Under the pieces are notes generated by a model. That model saw only the letters and a list, made by a program, of their open reading frames with translations, ran no database searches and was not told where the DNA came from. Below, one piece after another: positions 16,229 through 25,122 of a stretch of DNA of 64,000 nucleotides; position 1 is the stretch's first letter, and every line of letters starts with the position of its first letter. The stretch is from Actinomycetes bacterium (GTDB taxonomy: Bacteria > Actinomycetota > Acidimicrobiia > Acidimicrobiales > Aldehydirespiratoraceae). The stretch lies in the NCBI GenBank assembly GCA_024276495.1, contig JAJRXC010000063.1:1-64000 (forward strand), read 5' to 3'. A program made the translations under genes and the position numbers.

Positions 16229-17227
16229 ATGGAGATCATCGAGTTCACCCCCACACGAGACCAGTACGCGTACACCTTCGGAGGCGTCGAGCCCGTCCTG
16301 TCGATCGAGCCGGGAACCGTCCTCCGCTTGTGGTCCGAGGACGCGTTCAACCACGCCCTGACCTCGGTGGACGATCTGTCGAGCGAGAAGGTCGATCTCG
16401 GCTTCGTCAATCCACAGACCGGGCCTTTCCACGTGAAGGGGGCCGATCCGGGTGACACGCTCGCCATCCACGTCGTCGATCTGTCCCCCGCCCGCTCGTG
16501 GGGAGCGTCGGCGGCCATCCCGTTCTTCGGCGGGTTGACCGGAACCGACCGGACCGTCAACCTGCAGGACGCGCTGCCCGACACGACGTGGATCTACGAG
16601 GTCGACGCAGCGGCGAACACCGTCCGCTTCGAGGCCAGGTTCGGCGACTTCACGGCCGACCTTCCCATGAACCCGATGCTCGGCACGGTCGGCGTCGCAC
16701 CCGCGGGCGGTGAGGTCCGTTCGTCGCTCGTACCGGAACGATTCGGGGGGAACATGGACTCGCCGGAGGTGCGGGCGGGAACCACGGTCTTCCTCGGGGT
16801 GAACGTCGACGGGGCACTCTTCTCCCTCGGGGACGGACACTACCGGCAGGGAGAGGGCGAAGCGTGCGGCACCGCCGTCGAGGGGGCGATGAACTCGACC
16901 ATCATCGTCGAGCTCATCAAGGGACGCGCCCCGATGTGGCCACGTCTCGAGACCGACGGCTACTGGATGGCCGTGGGGTCCTCCCGCCCGATGGAGGACT
17001 CGTGGCGCATCGCCCAGGTGGAGATGGTGCGCTGGTACGAGGAGCTCTTCGGCCTCCACCACATGGACGCCTACCAGCTCCTCTCCCAGACCACCGAGGT
17101 GCCGATCGCGAACGTCGTGGACGTCAACTACTCCGTCGTCGTCAAGGCCGCCAAGGCCCTGATGCCGCGGGTCGATGCGTTCGACGGCGTGCACGCGGAG
17201 CTTCGCAACCGCGCGAGAGCGCTCTGA
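16229..17227 (+). CDS. Acetamidase/formamidase family amidohydrolase
   Basis: This 332-residue cytoplasmic enzyme belongs to the FmdA_AmdA family, which hydrolyses formamide, acetamide or similar short amides to ammonia and the acid. Family features seen are NPQTGPFHVKGADPGDTLAIH near residue 65-85, the FGGNMDSPEV motif, FLGVNVDGALFSLGDGHYRQGEGEACG (metal-binding region) and C-terminal MDAYQLLSQ. The length is slightly shorter than the 350-400 usual. An SDR gene follows 52 bases on with its own strong ribosome binding site. The physiological amide is unknown. Confidence 0.88.
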   Translation: MEIIEFTPTRDQYAYTFGGVEPVLSIEPGTVLRLWSEDAFNHALTSVDDLSSEKVDLGFVNPQTGPFHVKGADPGDTLAIHVVDLSPARSWGASAAIPFFGGLTGTDRTVNLQDALPDTTWIYEVDAAANTVRFEARFGDFTADLPMNPMLGTVGVAPAGGEVRSSLVPERFGGNMDSPEVRAGTTVFLGVNVDGALFSLGDGHYRQGEGEACGTAVEGAMNSTIIVELIKGRAPMWPRLETDGYWMAVGSSRPMEDSWRIAQVEMVRWYEELFGLHHMDAYQLLSQTTEVPIANVVDVNYSVVVKAAKALMPRVDAFDGVHAELRNRARAL

Positions 17228-17279
17228 GACACCGGCGACCGCTGAGACAACACACGAGGATCGACGAAGGAGCAACGAC

Positions 17280-18041
17280 ATGGATCTTCAGCTGACCGGA
17301 CGAACGGCCCTGGTCACGGGTGGAACACGGGGGATCGGGAGAGCGATCGTCGAGGCGTTCCTCGCAGAGGGCGCCGACGTCGCCTTCTGCGCGCGGAGCG
17401 CCGACGCGGTCGGAGCGACCGAGAAGGAGCTCTCCGACATCGGGCCCCAGGTCGCAGGCACGCCGCTCGACATGGCCGACGGCGATGCGATCTCGGCCTG
17501 GGTGGCGGCGACCGCCGGTCGTTTCGGCGGCATCGACATGATCGTCAGCAACGTCAGCGCGCTCGCGATCCCCGACACCGACGAGAACTGGGAGGCCTCG
17601 CTCGGCGTCGACCTCATGGGCACGGTTCGTCTCGTCAAGGCGGCCACGCCGTACCTCGAGGAGAGCGATGCAGCCTCCATCGTCGCGATCTCGAGCGTCT
17701 CAGGACGCGAGGTCGACTTCGCCTCGGGGCCGTACGGCACCGCGAAGTCGGCGATCATCGCGTACATCCAGGGACTCGCCTACCACCTGGCGGCGAAGGG
17801 GATCCGGGCGAACACGGTCTCACCCGGCAACACGTACTTCCCCGGCGGTGTATGGGAGACGATCGAGCAGGACAACCCCGACCTGTTCGACATGGCACTC
17901 GGCCTGAACCCCACCGGCCGGATGGGCCGACCCGAGGAGATGGCGGCAGGCGTCGTGTTCCTCTCGAGCCCCGTCTCGAGCTTCACGACCGGCACCAACC
18001 TCGTCATCGACGGAGCACTGACCCGCGGCATCCAGCTCTGA
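17280..18041 (+). CDS. Short-chain dehydrogenase/reductase
   Basis: This 253-residue classical SDR has the NAD(P)-binding TGGTRGIG motif at about residues 14-21, the catalytic Ser in ISSVSG, YGTAKSA (YxxxK) and the closing SPVSSFTTGTNLVIDGALTR region. An AAGGAG seven to eight bases before the ATG sets the start. The Asn of the usual NNAG motif appears as SNVS. The substrate is unknown. The gene follows the acetamidase and may share its transcript. Confidence 0.9.
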   Translation: MDLQLTGRTALVTGGTRGIGRAIVEAFLAEGADVAFCARSADAVGATEKELSDIGPQVAGTPLDMADGDAISAWVAATAGRFGGIDMIVSNVSALAIPDTDENWEASLGVDLMGTVRLVKAATPYLEESDAASIVAISSVSGREVDFASGPYGTAKSAIIAYIQGLAYHLAAKGIRANTVSPGNTYFPGGVWETIEQDNPDLFDMALGLNPTGRMGRPEEMAAGVVFLSSPVSSFTTGTNLVIDGALTRGIQL

Positions 18042-18078
18042 CCCCCCCCCAAGAAAATCCGCGTACCCAGGGTTCCAG

Positions 18079-18095
18079 ACCGTCTATGTGACGGT
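18079..18095. terminator. Weak hairpin between convergent genes
   Basis: ACCGTC-TATGT-GACGGT forms a six-base perfect stem with a five-base loop in the 78 bp between the SDR and MOSC-like stops. There is no U tract, so its role as a terminator is only suggested by position. Confidence 0.3.
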
Positions 18096-18119
18096 GGGAG
18101 CCCACAGAATCGGGATGCC

Positions 18120-18698
18120 TCACGCGTGATACACGCCATCGCCGATCGAGAGCTCGACGGGGCTCGATGTGCGATCTGCGGCCACGATGAACCCGCGGCG
18201 CCCGTCGTGCAGGTCGTTGAGGGGACCCTCGATCTCTTCGAGCGGTGCGACGCGGTCCAGACCGAGCATGAAGCTGGTGAACTCGAGACAGGGCGCGGCG
18301 ACGCGGGGCCGTTCGAGGAACAGGTCGGTGCCGTCGGAGGCGACGATGACGAGGCCGTCACCGAGATCCCGCAGCGAGAGCGCCGGCCCGTCCACGATGA
18401 TGTTCTCCCCTGCGATCCCCACCGGAGCGCCCCCGAACCGCTCGGCCATCAGCGTGTAGTGCCCAGTGAACCCGATCGACAGCGACCGACGGCCTCCCCC
18501 GCGGCTAGCCGGGTGTGCCCTGTGGTGAGCGTCCACGATCCACGCATCCTCGCGCCCCCCGACCATCCCCCACGCATCGACGGCGGCTCGACCGACCTCC
18601 TCGATGCCGCTCGGGTCGTACCCGGCCCCTCTCGACTTGACGGGGATTCGCTGCACCTGCAGGCGGACGATCTCACCGATCAGCTCACCGCTCGACAT
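18120..18698 (-). CDS. MOSC-like domain protein
   Basis: This 192-residue cytoplasmic protein resembles MOSC proteins, the C-terminal domain of Mo-cofactor sulfurases and a stand-alone sulfur carrier. It begins with GEIVRLQVQRIPVKS, has GIAGENIIVDGPALSLRDLGDG (the GEN motif) and ends the core with RPRVAAPCLEF, where the Cys matches the conserved PC motif. Its ATG lies 14 bases inside the GDPD gene, so the two are coupled. MOSC identity is inferred from motifs and is moderately secure; the substrate is unknown. Confidence 0.6.
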   Translation of the reverse strand: MSSGELIGEIVRLQVQRIPVKSRGAGYDPSGIEEVGRAAVDAWGMVGGREDAWIVDAHHRAHPASRGGGRRSLSIGFTGHYTLMAERFGGAPVGIAGENIIVDGPALSLRDLGDGLVIVASDGTDLFLERPRVAAPCLEFTSFMLGLDRVAPLEEIEGPLNDLHDGRRGFIVAADRTSSPVELSIGDGVYHA

Positions 18699-19506
18699 GG
18701 TTCCGCTCCTCGAGGACGTCGTTCAACAGATCCGGACGGTCGGTGACGATACCGTCGACCCCGAGATCGAGGAGCGCGTGCATCTCCACCGGGTCGTCGA
18801 CGGTCCAGACGTGGATCTGAGCCCCGGCCCGGTGGACGGCGTCGATCAGCCTGCGATCGACGGCCGCACCCTTGACCAGGTTCGGGAGTTGGTACGCGTC
18901 GACCGGGCGCCGCGACGTCCGACCGACGCGAGACGCCGCGAACATCGCCATCGCAGCCGACGGTCCCGCCGACGTCGCGACGCGGCCCCGCGTGATCCTG
19001 CGGAACCGGGCGATGCGCCGGTCGGAGAAGCTCCCGATCAGCACGGAGTCGGCGCGCTTCGTGCGGGCGACGACCTCGGCAACGGGCCACTCGCTCCCCT
19101 GAGCCTTGAGGTCGATGTTGAAGCAGGTCTCCGGGTACCGCTCGAACGTCTCGTCGAGCCTCGCGATGCCGATACCGCTCCCTCGCAGCGGCGTGTCCTC
19201 GCCGTCGGGTGAGAACCTGTACGCGGCGTCGAGGTGCCGCAGGTCCTCCCAGTTCCACTCGGAGACCTTCCCCGTCCCGTTGGTGGTTCGCTCGAGGGTG
19301 TCGTCGTGGAAGACGACGACGACGCCGTCCTTCGTGAGCTGGACGTCGGTCTCGATGTACCGGTACCCGAGTTCACGGACCGCCCCGTCGAAGGCGCACC
19401 ACGTGTTCTCGGGCCACAGGATCCGCGAGCCACGATGGGCGAGACGTACCGGGTGCTCGTGGCTGAAGTACGGGCGATCGGGTGCCGCGATGGCCCTCAC
19501 CTCCAC
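18685..19506 (-). CDS. Glycerophosphodiester phosphodiesterase
   Basis: This 273-residue GDPD-family TIM barrel hydrolyses glycerophosphodiesters to sn-glycerol 3-phosphate and an alcohol. LAHRGSRILWPENTWCAF carries the first catalytic His and Glu, ETDVQLTKDGVVVVFHDDTL the metal ligands and second His, and NIDLKAQ the third acidic cluster. The closing VDGIVTDRPD is typical. No signal peptide is present, so the enzyme is cytoplasmic. Two GTG starts are possible, 19506 and 19500; the latter gives a GTGA overlap with the enoyl-CoA hydratase stop. Confidence 0.92.
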   Translation of the reverse strand: MEVRAIAAPDRPYFSHEHPVRLAHRGSRILWPENTWCAFDGAVRELGYRYIETDVQLTKDGVVVVFHDDTLERTTNGTGKVSEWNWEDLRHLDAAYRFSPDGEDTPLRGSGIGIARLDETFERYPETCFNIDLKAQGSEWPVAEVVARTKRADSVLIGSFSDRRIARFRRITRGRVATSAGPSAAMAMFAASRVGRTSRRPVDAYQLPNLVKGAAVDRRLIDAVHRAGAQIHVWTVDDPVEMHALLDLGVDGIVTDRPDLLNDVLEERNHVER

Positions 19507-20282
19507 CGCGGCGGGCGCTTCTCGACCAGGGCGTCGAGGCCCTCCCTCGCTTCAGGGTGGAAGAAGGACAGCATCTCGAGCGCGAGCGACGTGTCGAACG
19601 CCGGCATCGCCTGGCGGTACCACTCGTTGAGTGCGAGCTTCGTCCACCGTGTCGCCCAACCGGGACCGTCGGCGAGGGACCGCGCGATGTCGAGGGCCGT
19701 GTCGTACAGCGCGTCGTCGTCGACGACCCGCGCCACGAGACCGATCCGCTCGGCCTCCTCACCCGACAGCGGCTCGTTGGTCAACAGGTAGTACTTCGCC
19801 TTGGCCATCCCGACCAGGAGCGGCCACACGAGCGCCGCGTGATCCCCTGCGGCGACACCCAGCTTCACGTGGCCGTCGAGGATCCGGGCGGACCGCGCGG
19901 CGATCGGGATGTCGGAGAGCAACGCGGCGACCAGCCCCGCACCGACGGCCGGTCCGTGGATCGCCGAGACGATCGGCCTGGGGAACTCGACGAGGTTGGT
20001 GACGAGAGCCCGCGCCTCCTCGAACATGCGTGCCGTGGCCTCGGCGTCGCCGATCATGTCCTCGATCATGTCGAACGAGCCGCCGGCGGAGAACGCTCGC
20101 CCGTCCCCGCGCAGGAGCACCGCACGCACGTCGTCGAGGTCGGCGACGTCCCTCCACACGTACGCGAGCTCGCGGTGGCCGACGGCGTCGACGGCGTTCA
20201 TCCGATCGGGGTCGGAGATGATCACCTCGAGCACTCCCGGCGCAGGGGTCTCGAACCGCAATCGTTGGTATCCCTCGAGCAT
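19497..20282 (-). CDS. Enoyl-CoA hydratase/isomerase family protein
   Basis: This 261-residue crotonase-fold protein has the first oxyanion-hole strand in GRAFSAGGSFDMIED and the second in HGPAVGAGLVAALLSDIPIAA. The usual catalytic Glu pair of ECH-1 is not evident; the region reads KLGVAAGDHAALVWPLL. It may therefore be a crotonase with a different reaction. It could serve phenylacetate or fatty-acid degradation elsewhere in the genome. It lies 68 bases downstream of hutI and is coupled to the GDPD gene. Confidence 0.85.
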   Translation of the reverse strand: MLEGYQRLRFETPAPGVLEVIISDPDRMNAVDAVGHRELAYVWRDVADLDDVRAVLLRGDGRAFSAGGSFDMIEDMIGDAEATARMFEEARALVTNLVEFPRPIVSAIHGPAVGAGLVAALLSDIPIAARSARILDGHVKLGVAAGDHAALVWPLLVGMAKAKYYLLTNEPLSGEEAERIGLVARVVDDDALYDTALDIARSLADGPGWATRWTKLALNEWYRQAMPAFDTSLALEMLSFFHPEAREGLDALVEKRPPRWR

Positions 20283-20350
20283 GGGCGCCCTCCTCGGTCT
20301 GGTCTACGGCCGGCTCGTGGTCGACAAGTTACCGCTCACGATCCCCTCGC

Positions 20351-21595
20351 TCACACCAGCATGCCGCGCTTGACGACCTCGATCGGCAGCGCGCCGTCCG
20401 GGCGGTACGCGATGTGCGTGTGCGACGGCGCGTCCAGGATGACCATGTCGGCGAGCATCCCGGGTGCGATGACACCGCGATCCGTGAGCCCGAGTGCGAG
20501 CGCACCCCCCTTCGTGGCCGCCCACACGGCTTCACCGGGTGTGAGCCCGCCGGTCACGACCGCGAGTGAGATGACGAACGGCATCGTCTCGACGTACGCG
20601 GTGCCCGGGTTGCAGTCCGTCGCGATCGCCACCGTGACACCTGCGTCCCACACCCTGCGCGCATCCGGCGGTGCGGAGCGCATGGCGTAGGAGACGCCCG
20701 GGAGCAGGACCGCCACGGTTCCGGCGTCGGCGAGCGCCGCGAGGTCCTCATCGGTCGCGTGGTCCACGTGGTCGGCCGACAACGCCCCGATCTCGGCGGC
20801 GAGCGCCGTGCCGCCCGAGCGCGACAGTTGATCGACGTGGAGCCGCGCCGCAAGCCCCGCGGCCCTCCCGGCCTCGACGATCCTGCGGGTCTCCTCCACG
20901 GTGAACGCCGCATCGTCGCAGAACACGTCGATGAACCCGGCGAAGGACGCGACCCGCTCGAGCATGGGTCCCGTGACCAGCTCGATGTAGTCGTCACGGG
21001 CATCGAGGAACTCGGGAGCGACCACGTGTGCGCCGAGGAAGGTCGGGATGAGATCGATCGGGGCGACGTCGTCGATGACGGCGATCGCCTCGAGCATCCT
21101 CGCCTCGGTCTCGACGTCGAGACCGTACCCGGACTTCACCTCGGCGGTCGTCGTCCCGGACACGAGCATGTGATCGATGCGGGTGAGCGACGCCGACACC
21201 AGGTCCGTGAGCGAGGCGTCCCTCGTCGACCGAACCGTCGAGTAGATGCCACCGCCCGACGACAGGATGTCCTCGTAGCTCGCTCCGGCCATCCGCATCG
21301 CGAACTCCTCCGCGCGGTCCCCGGCGAACACGGCGTGCGTGTGTGCGTCCACGAAGCCGGGGACGACGGCCGCTCCACCTGCGTCGATGTGCTTGTCGGG
21401 GTCGGTGTCGGCGGGCAGGTCGGCGGTCGTGCCGACCCACGTCACCTTCTCATCGCACATCAACACCGCGGCGTCCTCGATGATGCCGAGCACGCCGCCG
21501 TGCCCGGGGTCGTTGGTGACCAGTTCCCCGATGTGGGTGATCAGCATGGAGGGGCAGTGCCCCTCGGTGGGATCCGGACGATCGCTCCCGGTCAT
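20351..21595 (-). CDS. hutI: Imidazolonepropionase
   Basis: This 414-residue amidohydrolase performs the third step of histidine degradation, opening imidazolonepropionate to formiminoglutamate. Metal and catalytic motifs are VDAHTHAVFAGDR, TAEVKSGYGLD, HVDQLS, DHVDHATDED and ATDCNPG. Start 21595 has AGGAG about ten bases upstream in the end of hutU. Met17 (21547) is an alternative that would match the usual short HutI N-terminus and lies next to a perfect inverted repeat. It is third in the hutHUI order, three bases from hutU. Confidence 0.95.
   Translation of the reverse strand: MTGSDRPDPTEGHCPSMLITHIGELVTNDPGHGGVLGIIEDAAVLMCDEKVTWVGTTADLPADTDPDKHIDAGGAAVVPGFVDAHTHAVFAGDRAEEFAMRMAGASYEDILSSGGGIYSTVRSTRDASLTDLVSASLTRIDHMLVSGTTTAEVKSGYGLDVETEARMLEAIAVIDDVAPIDLIPTFLGAHVVAPEFLDARDDYIELVTGPMLERVASFAGFIDVFCDDAAFTVEETRRIVEAGRAAGLAARLHVDQLSRSGGTALAAEIGALSADHVDHATDEDLAALADAGTVAVLLPGVSYAMRSAPPDARRVWDAGVTVAIATDCNPGTAYVETMPFVISLAVVTGGLTPGEAVWAATKGGALALGLTDRGVIAPGMLADMVILDAPSHTHIAYRPDGALPIEVVKRGMLV
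21549..21565. repeat. Perfect 8-bp inverted repeat at the hutI start
   Basis: GAGGGGCAGTGCCCCTC reads the same on both strands around one central base. It is inside hutI if the first Met is used, or abuts the ATG of Met17 if that start is used. A hairpin in the mRNA would hide the GAGGGG that could serve Met17, so it may favour the first start or modulate initiation. Confidence 0.4.
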
Positions 21596-21598
21596 CGG

Positions 21599-23503
21599 CT
21601 AGCTCTCCTGCATCGGGATGATCACGCCGCGCTCCCGAGCGACGGTGACCGCCCGGTCGTAGCCGGCGTCGGCGTGACGGATGACCCCCATCCCGGGATC
21701 GTTCGTCAGGACGCGTTCGAGGCGGAGAGCCGCCTCCGGGGTTCCGTCGGCGACGACCTGGGCACCGGCGTGGATCGACTTGCCCATGCCCACACCGCCG
21801 CCGTGATGAACCGCGACCCACGCTGCACCGGAGGCCGTGTTGAGGAGCGCGTTGAGGATCGGCCAGTCGGCAACCGCATCGGAGCCGTCCTTCATGTCCT
21901 CCGTCTCGCGGTACGGCGATGCGACGGAACCGGAATCGAGGTGGTCCCGACCGATCACGATCGGAGCCTTCACCTCGCCGGTGCGGACCAGCTCGTTGAA
22001 TGCGAGTCCCGCTCTGTGACGCTCTCCGTACCCGAGCCAGCAGATGCGCGACGGAAGACCCTGGAACGCCACGCGGTCTTCGGCCATGTCGAGCCACTTC
22101 ATCAGCGGCGCGTTGTCCGGGAAGAGCTCACGCAGCGCATCGTCGGTCGCCCGGATGTCGGCAGGATCACCCGAGAGCGCGACCCAGCGGAACGGACCGA
22201 GGCCCTCGCAGAACAGGTCGCGGATGTACGCCGGGACGAAGCCCGGGTAGGCGAACGCGTTCTCGAAGCCACCTTCGATCGCCTCACCCCGCAGGTTGTT
22301 GCCGTAGTCGAAGACCTCGGCGCCGGCGTCCTGCCAGCCCACCATCGCAGCGCAGTGCCTGGCCATCGAGGCACGGGCGTGCTCGATGTACTCCCCGGGT
22401 TCCTCGACCCTCAGCGCCGCAGCCTCCTCGAGCGTGTACCCGGCAGGGACGTACCCGTTGAGCGGGTCGTGGGCCGACGTCTGGTCCGTGACGATGTCGA
22501 TGTCGACGCCGCGTTCGAGGAGCTCGGGGAACACGTCGGCAGCGTTACCGACCACACCGATCGACACGGCCTCGCCGTTCGCCTTGGCCTCGAGGGCGCG
22601 CTCGACGGCCGTGTCGAGATCGGGAGCGAACTCGTCGAGGTACCGCGTCTCGATGCGCTTCTCGATCCGTTCGGGATCGACGTCGATCGCGAGGCAGACC
22701 CCGTCGTTCATCGTGACGGCGAGTGGCTGCGCACCGCCCATGCCGCCGAGGCCCGCGGTGAGCGTGAGCGTCCCCTTCAGCGTGCCGCCGAACCGCTTCT
22801 CGGCGATCGCCACGAACGTCTGGTACGTGCCCTGCAGGATCCCCTGTGTGCCGATGTAGATCCACGAGCCGGCCGTCATCTGCCCGTACATCATGAGCCC
22901 CGCGTCCTCGAGGTCCCAGAAGTGCTGCCACGTCGCCCAGTCGGGGACGAGGTTCGAGTTGGCGATGAGCACGCGCGGCGCCATCTCGTGGGTCCTGAAC
23001 CGACCGACCGGTTTCCCGGATTGCACGAGGAGCGTCTCGTCCGATTCGAGTTCCGTGAGGGAGGCGACGATGGCGTCGAAGGCCTCCCAGTTCCTGGCCG
23101 CCTTGCCCTTCCCCCCGTAGACGACGAGGTCGAGGGGGATCTCGGCGACCTCCGGGTCGAGGTTGTTGAGGAGGCACCGCAGCACGGCCTCCTGGAGCCA
23201 GCCCTTCGTGTGGAGCGCGGTGCCCGTCGGTGCGGTCACCGTGCGCGGGCCGGTCCCGTACGCGAAGGCCGGAGCGTCGAGATCGGGGGCGGAGCCGTCA
23301 CCGGGACCGGGGCTCTTGTACGTGCGCTTCGCCGTCTCGACACCCTCGTCGATCGCGGCGGACGCAACATCGATGGTCTCCTTGGCCTTCGCCGCTGCGG
23401 CCCTCCGCGCGTCCTCGGTCGCCTGCCACGCTTCCCTGGCCGCGACGGCGGCCCTGTCGAGCGATTCGCTGACCTTGTCCATCCATCCCTTGTCGTCCGT
23501 CAT
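21599..23503 (-). CDS. hutU: Urocanate hydratase with N-terminal helical extension
   Basis: This 634-residue enzyme converts urocanate to imidazolonepropionate using tightly bound NAD+. The canonical domain starts near residue 78 ([20 protein letters not shown]) and includes [13 protein letters not shown] (NAD site), [13 protein letters not shown] and [15 protein letters not shown]. Usual HutU is about 550-560 residues. The extra 75 residues are Ala/Glu/Lys-rich and helical ([18 protein letters not shown], then [17 protein letters not shown]). The ATG at 23503 overlaps the hutH stop (ATGA), which supports translation of the extension. Its role is unknown. Confidence 0.93.
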   Translation of the reverse strand: MTDDKGWMDKVSESLDRAAVAAREAWQATEDARRAAAAKAKETIDVASAAIDEGVETAKRTYKSPGPGDGSAPDLDAPAFAYGTGPRTVTAPTGTALHTKGWLQEAVLRCLLNNLDPEVAEIPLDLVVYGGKGKAARNWEAFDAIVASLTELESDETLLVQSGKPVGRFRTHEMAPRVLIANSNLVPDWATWQHFWDLEDAGLMMYGQMTAGSWIYIGTQGILQGTYQTFVAIAEKRFGGTLKGTLTLTAGLGGMGGAQPLAVTMNDGVCLAIDVDPERIEKRIETRYLDEFAPDLDTAVERALEAKANGEAVSIGVVGNAADVFPELLERGVDIDIVTDQTSAHDPLNGYVPAGYTLEEAAALRVEEPGEYIEHARASMARHCAAMVGWQDAGAEVFDYGNNLRGEAIEGGFENAFAYPGFVPAYIRDLFCEGLGPFRWVALSGDPADIRATDDALRELFPDNAPLMKWLDMAEDRVAFQGLPSRICWLGYGERHRAGLAFNELVRTGEVKAPIVIGRDHLDSGSVASPYRETEDMKDGSDAVADWPILNALLNTASGAAWVAVHHGGGVGMGKSIHAGAQVVADGTPEAALRLERVLTNDPGMGVIRHADAGYDRAVTVARERGVIIPMQES

Positions 23504-25020
23504 GTGAGATCCTCCTCGATCTTGCTGAAGGCTCCGGCGTTGATGAGCCCGGCGATCCGCTCGATGTCGGGTCCCGGTGCCCGATCCTCGACGAGCGGCG
23601 GGCACACCGACCGCACCACGTCCCTGACCTTGCCGGTGCCCGGAGCGGGTTCGAGGTCCCGCTGTTCGACGCCCTGGGCGGCGCACATCAACTCCACGGC
23701 GATCACGCGTGCGGTGTTGGTCAGCACCACGTCCAGCTTACGCGCCGCTCCCCATCCCATCGAAACGTGATCCTCCTGCAGGCCCGACGTCGGGATCGAC
23801 TCGACCGACGCCGGGTGCGACAGCACGCGGTTCTCCGCCACGATCGCCGCCGCGGTGTACTGGGTGATCATGTACCCGCTCGAGACCCCCGGGGTGGTCG
23901 CGAGGAACGGAGTGAGGCCGGACGAGCGGTCCGGGTCGAGCATCCGGTCGGTACGACGCTCCGAGATCGATCCGAGCTCGGTGACGGCGATCGCGAGGAA
24001 GTCCATCGCGAACGCGAGCGGCTGGCCGTGGAAGTTGCCACCCGACACGACGTCACCCTCCTGTGCGAACACGATCGGGTTGTCGACGACCGCGCCGAGC
24101 TCCCGGTTGAACACGTCCGTCGCGTACGCGATCGTGTCTCGCACCGCTCCGTGCACCTGGGGGGCGCACCGGAGGCTGTAGGCATCCTGGACCTTGTGGG
24201 TGAAGTCGTCGTGATGTGAGGCCGAGATCCTGGACCCTTCGAGGAGCTTGCGGATATGGCGTGCCGACCGGGCCTGTCCCGGGTGCGGACGGAGGTCGTG
24301 GATCCGTTGCTCGAACGGCCGAACGGAGCCCATGAGCGCCTCGACGGACAACGCGCAGGCAGCGTCGTCGGCATCGACCAGCAGCCGGGCCCGGTGCACG
24401 GCCAGACACCCCTGTGCCAGCATGCCCTCCGTCCCGTTGAGCAGGCTCAGTCCCTCCTTCGGCTGCAACTCGAGCGGCTCGATGCCGTGTTCCCGCAGCA
24501 CCGGGAGGGAGGGGACGGGACCGTCATCGGACAGGACGAACCCCTCTCCGATCACCGGCAAGGCCAGATGGGCGAACGGGGCGAGGTCCCCGGAAGCCCC
24601 CACCGATCCCTGTGTCGGGACCGCGGGGAGGATGTCGTTGTCGAGCATGGCGATGAGGTAACGGACGATCTCCGGCCGGACCCCGGAGTACCCCTGGGCG
24701 AGCGTCCGGGCCCGACACAGCAGCATGGCGCGGACCGTCTCGCGGTCGAGGAGATCGCCGACACCGGCTGCGTGGGATCGCAACAGGTCGTACTGGAGGT
24801 CCGACGCCCGGTCCACACCGACCCGCGTGTTCGCGAGCGCCCCGAACCCCGTCGTGATGCCGTAGACCGTCTCATCGTTGTCGAGCACCCTCTGCACGAG
24901 CGCTCTCGCCGGCGCCATCCGCTCGTCGAGACCCTCACCGACCACGACATCGGCCTCACCGAGCGCGACCGCGACCACCTCATCGACGGTGAGCGCCGAT
25001 CCATCGATCACGACCCTCAT
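23500..25020 (-). CDS. hutH: Histidine ammonia-lyase
   Basis: This 506-residue enzyme deaminates histidine to urocanate. The MIO prosthetic group forms from Ala142-Ser143-Gly144 in [12 protein letters not shown], matching the well-known numbering. YGITTGFG and SHAAGVGD contribute the Tyr and other active-site residues, and QEDHVSMG near the C-terminus is conserved. It is first in hutHUI. The fourth enzyme (formiminoglutamase or deiminase) is not in the window. The 102 bp between hutH and pepN show no clear promoter hexamer. Confidence 0.97.
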   Translation of the reverse strand: MRVVIDGSALTVDEVVAVALGEADVVVGEGLDERMAPARALVQRVLDNDETVYGITTGFGALANTRVGVDRASDLQYDLLRSHAAGVGDLLDRETVRAMLLCRARTLAQGYSGVRPEIVRYLIAMLDNDILPAVPTQGSVGASGDLAPFAHLALPVIGEGFVLSDDGPVPSLPVLREHGIEPLELQPKEGLSLLNGTEGMLAQGCLAVHRARLLVDADDAACALSVEALMGSVRPFEQRIHDLRPHPGQARSARHIRKLLEGSRISASHHDDFTHKVQDAYSLRCAPQVHGAVRDTIAYATDVFNRELGAVVDNPIVFAQEGDVVSGGNFHGQPLAFAMDFLAIAVTELGSISERRTDRMLDPDRSSGLTPFLATTPGVSSGYMITQYTAAAIVAENRVLSHPASVESIPTSGLQEDHVSMGWGAARKLDVVLTNTARVIAVELMCAAQGVEQRDLEPAPGTGKVRDVVRSVCPPLVEDRAPGPDIERIAGLINAGAFSKIEEDLT

Positions 25021-25122
25021 GCGTACACCCCGAACTCTCTCGACCCACCGTGCCGGTGCGTCTCGTCACTGCGACGCTGAGGCTAGATGCGCGCCGGATC
25101 GTGGGACACCGCGGACGCCCCG

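Noticed and set aside
20759-23770. Open antisense frame of about 1000 codons opposite hutI/hutU
   Set aside because: It mirrors codon bias of the real genes (stop-poor complement in GC-rich DNA), its translation is Arg/Asp/His-rich with no fold-like pattern, and the sense strand carries clear enzymes.
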